This document shows, piece after piece, positions 62,056-64,000 of a stretch of 64,000 bases of DNA. The DNA comes from Indolivaga capnocytophagoides DSM 22835 (GTDB taxonomy: Bacteria; Bacteroidota; Bacteroidia; Bacteroidales; Dysgonomonadaceae). The notes under the pieces were generated by a model. That model was given only the letters and a program-made list of their open reading frames with translations. It had not been told where the DNA came from and did not search any database. Numbering within the stretch: the first letter of the stretch is position 1; each line of letters begins with the position of its first letter. The stretch spans positions 696,422 to 760,421 of the forward strand of contig NZ_KE384529.1 of assembly GCF_000426485.1 (NCBI RefSeq). Reading direction: 5' to 3'. A program made the translations under genes and the position numbers.

Positions 62056-62721
62056 TTATTGATTCTGAACAGAACCAACGCACTTGGATTTCAGCATCTG
62101 CAAAAATTCTTCACCCCAATGAGGAGTAATTGAATTACGATCTTCTGTTTTATACAATTCCTCGGCTTTCGACAATTCGGCACACAAATCTTTTCCTTGT
62201 TGCATGAAGGCGGGTAGATTAGTTTTGAAGAAAGCCAGTAAAAACAAAGGACGAGGATTCTGCTCATTTTGGGCTATAGCCTCTTTATAAAAAGAAATTA
62301 CCTGCCCGAAATATTTTGCACCATTGGTTTGCGGATCCAGAGATATAAAAGCTGTATAATAATATCCCCATAAGGTATTAATTTCCGATTTGTCTATATC
62401 CTGAAACTTGTCCAGTCCTGACAATTTTTCTTTTGCCTCATCTAATAATATAGCGTTTCCATCTGCTTTCGGGTTCATATATACACTCTGAATATTGCAG
62501 AATGCAGAATAATAAACAGGCAGCCATTCTTTTGTATACTTAGATGCTATACGATCGAACTGATTTTTTTGCTGTCTGAGCAATGGAACAGTATAACTCG
62601 AATCTAACTTAGCCACAGTTTTCGTCATGGCTTGCACATAAACAGCATCTGCTGTTTGAGCCGAAACAAAACCATAACAGATAGTAAAAGATAAAGAAAT
62701 AATGATCATTAAGGTTTTCAT
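62056..62721 (-). CDS. Hypothetical secreted protein
   Basis: A protein of 221 residues with a signal peptide (1-21, ..GFVSAQ). The rest is helical with possible TPR-like spacing (KYTKEWLPVYYSAFCNIQSV, EINTLWGYYYTAFISLDPQT, NEQNPRPLFLLAFFKTNLPA). It is 34 bases from the TonB-type receptor and is probably in its operon. Function unknown. Confidence 0.75.
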   Translation of the reverse strand: MKTLMIIISLSFTICYGFVSAQTADAVYVQAMTKTVAKLDSSYTVPLLRQQKNQFDRIASKYTKEWLPVYYSAFCNIQSVYMNPKADGNAILLDEAKEKLSGLDKFQDIDKSEINTLWGYYYTAFISLDPQTNGAKYFGQVISFYKEAIAQNEQNPRPLFLLAFFKTNLPAFMQQGKDLCAELSKAEELYKTEDRNSITPHWGEEFLQMLKSKCVGSVQNQ

Positions 62722-62755
62722 AATACATATATTTTAATTGTTTATATTTTGAGTT

Positions 62756-64000
62756 TTAGAAATTGGATGGATTATAAGCGTCTTTCCCTCCTATTGTCAG
62801 AAAAAATCCGACCAGAAAGAATTGATTTTGATAAGGTACCTTTGCTATACGATCAAATTTCCCATTCCTATTTTCTTGTGCCGAATATTGGTAACCATAC
62901 ACATTAGTTCGGTTCAGAATATTAGAGACCGATGTATAAACAATAAATCGGGGATGCAATAAAAACGTAGCACAAAGGTCTAAAGCGTAATAAGGCTTTG
63001 TTTCGGCATTCATTACTCCGCTTTTGTTCGGATCATGATAGGGACGCCCGCTTGCAAACCTATTAGTGACACCCAAAAAGGTTTTGTATTGAAATAAATC
63101 ATATTTTAAGACTACCGCTGCATTATGTTTAGTTGAATAAGTAGGCGATACCATTTCATTATAATCACTATACATCCGTTTCGAATTATTGTAAGAATAT
63201 GAAATCATATACTCCCACCTTTTCAGAAATTTGCGATCATTGACGAAAACATCAATACCATTACTAAACCCCTTTCCTCCTGACTGATACCGATAATTAT
63301 TTCCTGTAGTAAGATTATCATAATTTTTATGATACAACTCAATTCTGAAAGTACGTGCACCATCCCGATAATACGCACCGGCTACAAATTGCTCGCATTC
63401 CGTCGCATCTAACTTGTGATTAAATAATAAATAATCCTTATCCGCTAATTGCTGATATTTACCATAAGCTGCTAATAATGTCAATCCATTTGACTCATAG
63501 TTAAGAGCTACTCGAGGTAAAATATTCCATGACTTATTAATAGAAGTATATTCACCACGTACCGAAGCATTTACATAAAAGTTTGATGTTATAATAAAAT
63601 CATTCGACACATATGCTCCTGTAATTGTATGATTCATATTATCTTTAAATAAAGTAGTATCCCGATACGAAAAATCGTACTTATTAATGAAAGTTTCGAT
63701 ACCGCCTTCGAGTTTATATAAAGAACTGAAACGTTTTCCCAGTTTTGATTTCAGATGTATTTCCGACTCTTTTATGCCTACTTTGTCATAAGCCACACGT
63801 CCTCCTTTAATAGTCTGGTTATTATACGAGAAAGCCCCTCCTATAAAAAAATTTATTCCGTCGTCAGTTCTGGTTTTAAGTGTCGAATTCAAATATAAAT
63901 TGTCTTCATTCATATTTAAATCCCGCTTCGAATCCGAAAAAGCGTCTTTTTCCAACATATTAAATGTCGTTTTCGCATACGTAGCATATGTCTTCAAGGT
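62756..64000 (-). CDS. C-terminal part of a TonB-dependent outer-membrane receptor (partial)
   Basis: The frame runs off the right edge (the apparent start at 63997 is an internal TTG). ~414 residues of barrel are seen. Aromatic-rich beta strands alternate with loops (for example FRIELYHKNYDNLTTGNNYR, YALDLCATFLLHPRFIVYTS). NILNRTNVYGYQYSA and the last strand, ending in VGFFLTIGGKDAYNPSNF, are typical of Bacteroidota TonB receptors. The substrate cannot be judged without the plug. It is followed by a secreted protein and a regulator pair. Confidence 0.85.
   Translation of the reverse strand, partial: TLKTYATYAKTTFNMLEKDAFSDSKRDLNMNEDNLYLNSTLKTRTDDGINFFIGGAFSYNNQTIKGGRVAYDKVGIKESEIHLKSKLGKRFSSLYKLEGGIETFINKYDFSYRDTTLFKDNMNHTITGAYVSNDFIITSNFYVNASVRGEYTSINKSWNILPRVALNYESNGLTLLAAYGKYQQLADKDYLLFNHKLDATECEQFVAGAYYRDGARTFRIELYHKNYDNLTTGNNYRYQSGGKGFSNGIDVFVNDRKFLKRWEYMISYSYNNSKRMYSDYNEMVSPTYSTKHNAAVVLKYDLFQYKTFLGVTNRFASGRPYHDPNKSGVMNAETKPYYALDLCATFLLHPRFIVYTSVSNILNRTNVYGYQYSAQENRNGKFDRIAKVPYQNQFFLVGFFLTIGGKDAYNPSNF

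Overview
The window is AT-rich DNA from a member of the Bacteroidota, most likely a Bacteroidales bacterium close to Dysgonomonas/Parabacteroides. The evidence is the repeated -7 promoter element TAnnTTTG, start sites without Shine-Dalgarno sequences, TonB-dependent receptors with a carboxypeptidase-regulatory N-domain, and families typical of the group (DUF4421, DUF4884, DUF5856, GIN-domain, WG-repeat and BspA-type LRR proteins). The genus is an inference. No rRNA, tRNA, CRISPR array, integrase or transposase gene was seen.

Layout. 0-17 kb: end of a surface protein, an Arg/Asn-rich exported protein, a metal-type TonB receptor with a His-rich loop behind a small His-rich protein, an ABC-F ATPase with a long structured leader, NhaA, YegP, an AI-2E transporter, a CAT-like acyltransferase, MetY, a DUF4421 protein and an LRR protein. 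17-38 kb: mostly minus-strand housekeeping and envelope genes (DUF3999/DUF2339 pair, M48 peptidase, FolK, AAA ATPase, HAD hydrolase, GIN lipoprotein, histidine phosphatase, Dps-like protein, patatin, YtxH, LEA-like lipoprotein, WG repeats, PAP2, DUF4230, SDR). Many of these have a small palindromic repeat (AAGGTCTnAGACCT) a few bases upstream of the start codon. 60-64 kb: a PnuC-like transporter, a small regulator/membrane protein pair, and the end of a TonB-type outer-membrane receptor.

The most unusual part is 39.9-59.9 kb. Intact tailed-phage structural genes lie there in four separate blocks with ordinary host genes between them: two tail-tip proteins (39918-44607, minus), two head-tail/tail-completion proteins (47279-48252, minus), a tape-measure-like protein (51150-53057, plus), and prohead protease-scaffold, major capsid and tail-tube-like proteins (57228-59922, plus). 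No integrase, terminase, portal or lysis gene is visible. Every block is preceded by the same sequence, TTTATCTATA or a one-base variant, which suggests one regulon. A scattered, intact and apparently co-regulated phage gene set resembles a gene transfer agent or other domesticated particle more than a decaying prophage; this is inference.

In front of the tape-measure gene is a tandem array of four paralogous small membrane-anchored proteins. Two of its units also carry the first ~35-41 codons of a tape-measure gene, cut off at a ~23-bp palindrome. Other points of interest are the ABC-F leader (a three-codon M-Y-R reading frame at the base of a four-way-junction fold, like the three-codon tetQ leader of Bacteroides), two candidate small RNAs with promoter and terminator, and a 13-copy dispersed palindrome.
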